This document shows, one piece after another, positions 56,371 through 56,464 of a DNA stretch of 56,464 nucleotides. Position numbers and translations under genes: made by a program. Source of the stretch: Vairimorpha ceranae (lineage: Eukaryota > Microsporidia > Nosematidae); NCBI RefSeq assembly GCF_000988165.1, contig NW_020169317.1, forward strand, positions 1-56,464, given 5' to 3'. Position 1 is the first letter of the stretch. Each line of letters begins with the position of its first letter. The notes beneath the pieces were generated by a model. It was not told the origin of the DNA and searched no databases. It saw nothing but the letters and a program-made list of their open reading frames with translations.

Positions 56371-56464
56371 GGTGAGAAATGGTCTTTAAGTAGACCGAGG
56401 ATTCTGTATCCTAAGGGAACGCTCTTTTCTCCTATAAGCAAGGCCGTAAAGGTATGCTGGCGTG
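56371..56464. other. GC-rich, structured segment at window edge
   Basis: GC content rises sharply. Two 5-bp hairpins are seen: GGTCT/AGACC (56381-56396) and AGGAT/ATCCT (56398-56412). The stretch GCCGTAAAGGTATGC (56443-56457) is, in reverse complement, 13/15 identical to 5966-5980. It is not recognisable as tRNA or rRNA. It may be the edge of a structured RNA gene or of a mobile element continuing beyond the window. Confidence 0.4.

Noticed and set aside
1..56464. tRNA, rRNA or CRISPR features
   Set aside because: No B-box-like GGTTCRA context in a foldable setting, no rRNA signature and no regularly spaced direct repeats were found by eye; a covariance-model scan would be decisive.

Overview
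The window looks like nuclear DNA of a microsporidian, an obligate intracellular fungal relative. It is strongly AT-rich, its genes are intronless or nearly so, and its proteins are shortened versions of eukaryotic families. Many convergent neighbours are nearly abutting or overlap by a few bases. A run of C residues sits just upstream of more than twenty start codons, a start-proximal signal known from microsporidia. Low GC, moderately long spacers and transposon relics suggest something like Nosematidae, but I cannot name the species.

Layout. Bases 1-6480 are a transposon graveyard. They hold fragments of two ISXO2/IS1595-like DDE transposases, a decayed Ty3/gypsy-type retrotransposon (gag, zinc knuckle, protease, RT, RNase H, start of integrase), two copies of a ~190-bp MITE-like element with 6-bp target-site duplications, and one copy of a ~110-bp repeat. 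From 6484 on it is mostly single-copy gene territory. 6484-13000: a possible checkpoint clamp subunit, a glutaredoxin-like protein, a membrane protein, cyclophilin A and a PlsC-like acyltransferase. 13396-25852: a class-V-like myosin, the tRNA deaminase Tad2, two membrane proteins (one Yop1/REEP-like), several unknowns, a cyclin-like protein and proteasomal Rpt6. 25924-36446: an SNM1-type nuclease, a degenerate MutS protein, INO80, a secreted coiled-coil protein and a cis-prenyltransferase. 36986-42301: a convergent pair of paralogous zinc-finger proteins, an ISXO2-like relic and Spo11. 42944-56270: a GT15 mannosyltransferase, Pth2, an Arp4-like protein, valyl-tRNA synthetase, a p47-like SEP/UBX protein, LSm2, V-ATPase subunit a, mevalonate kinase and acetyl-CoA synthetase.

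How genes fit together. Acetyl-CoA synthetase, mevalonate kinase and cis-prenyltransferase can feed dolichol synthesis, and GT15 extends mannose chains in the secretory pathway. INO80 and an Arp4-like actin belong to the same remodeller. Rpt6 and the p47-like Cdc48 cofactor serve protein turnover. Spo11 and an MSH4/5-like MutS hint at retained meiotic recombination, although the MutS ATPase site is lost.

Main oddities: two repeat families that can be defined down to their target-site duplications, the start-proximal CCC motif (which corrects five start codons), a MutS without Walker motifs, an acyltransferase without its catalytic His, a glutaredoxin with only one active-site Cys, a myosin without IQ motifs but with a 9-residue repeat, a possible 40-nt intron, and unexplained GC-rich islands. 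No tRNA, rRNA or CRISPR was recognised.
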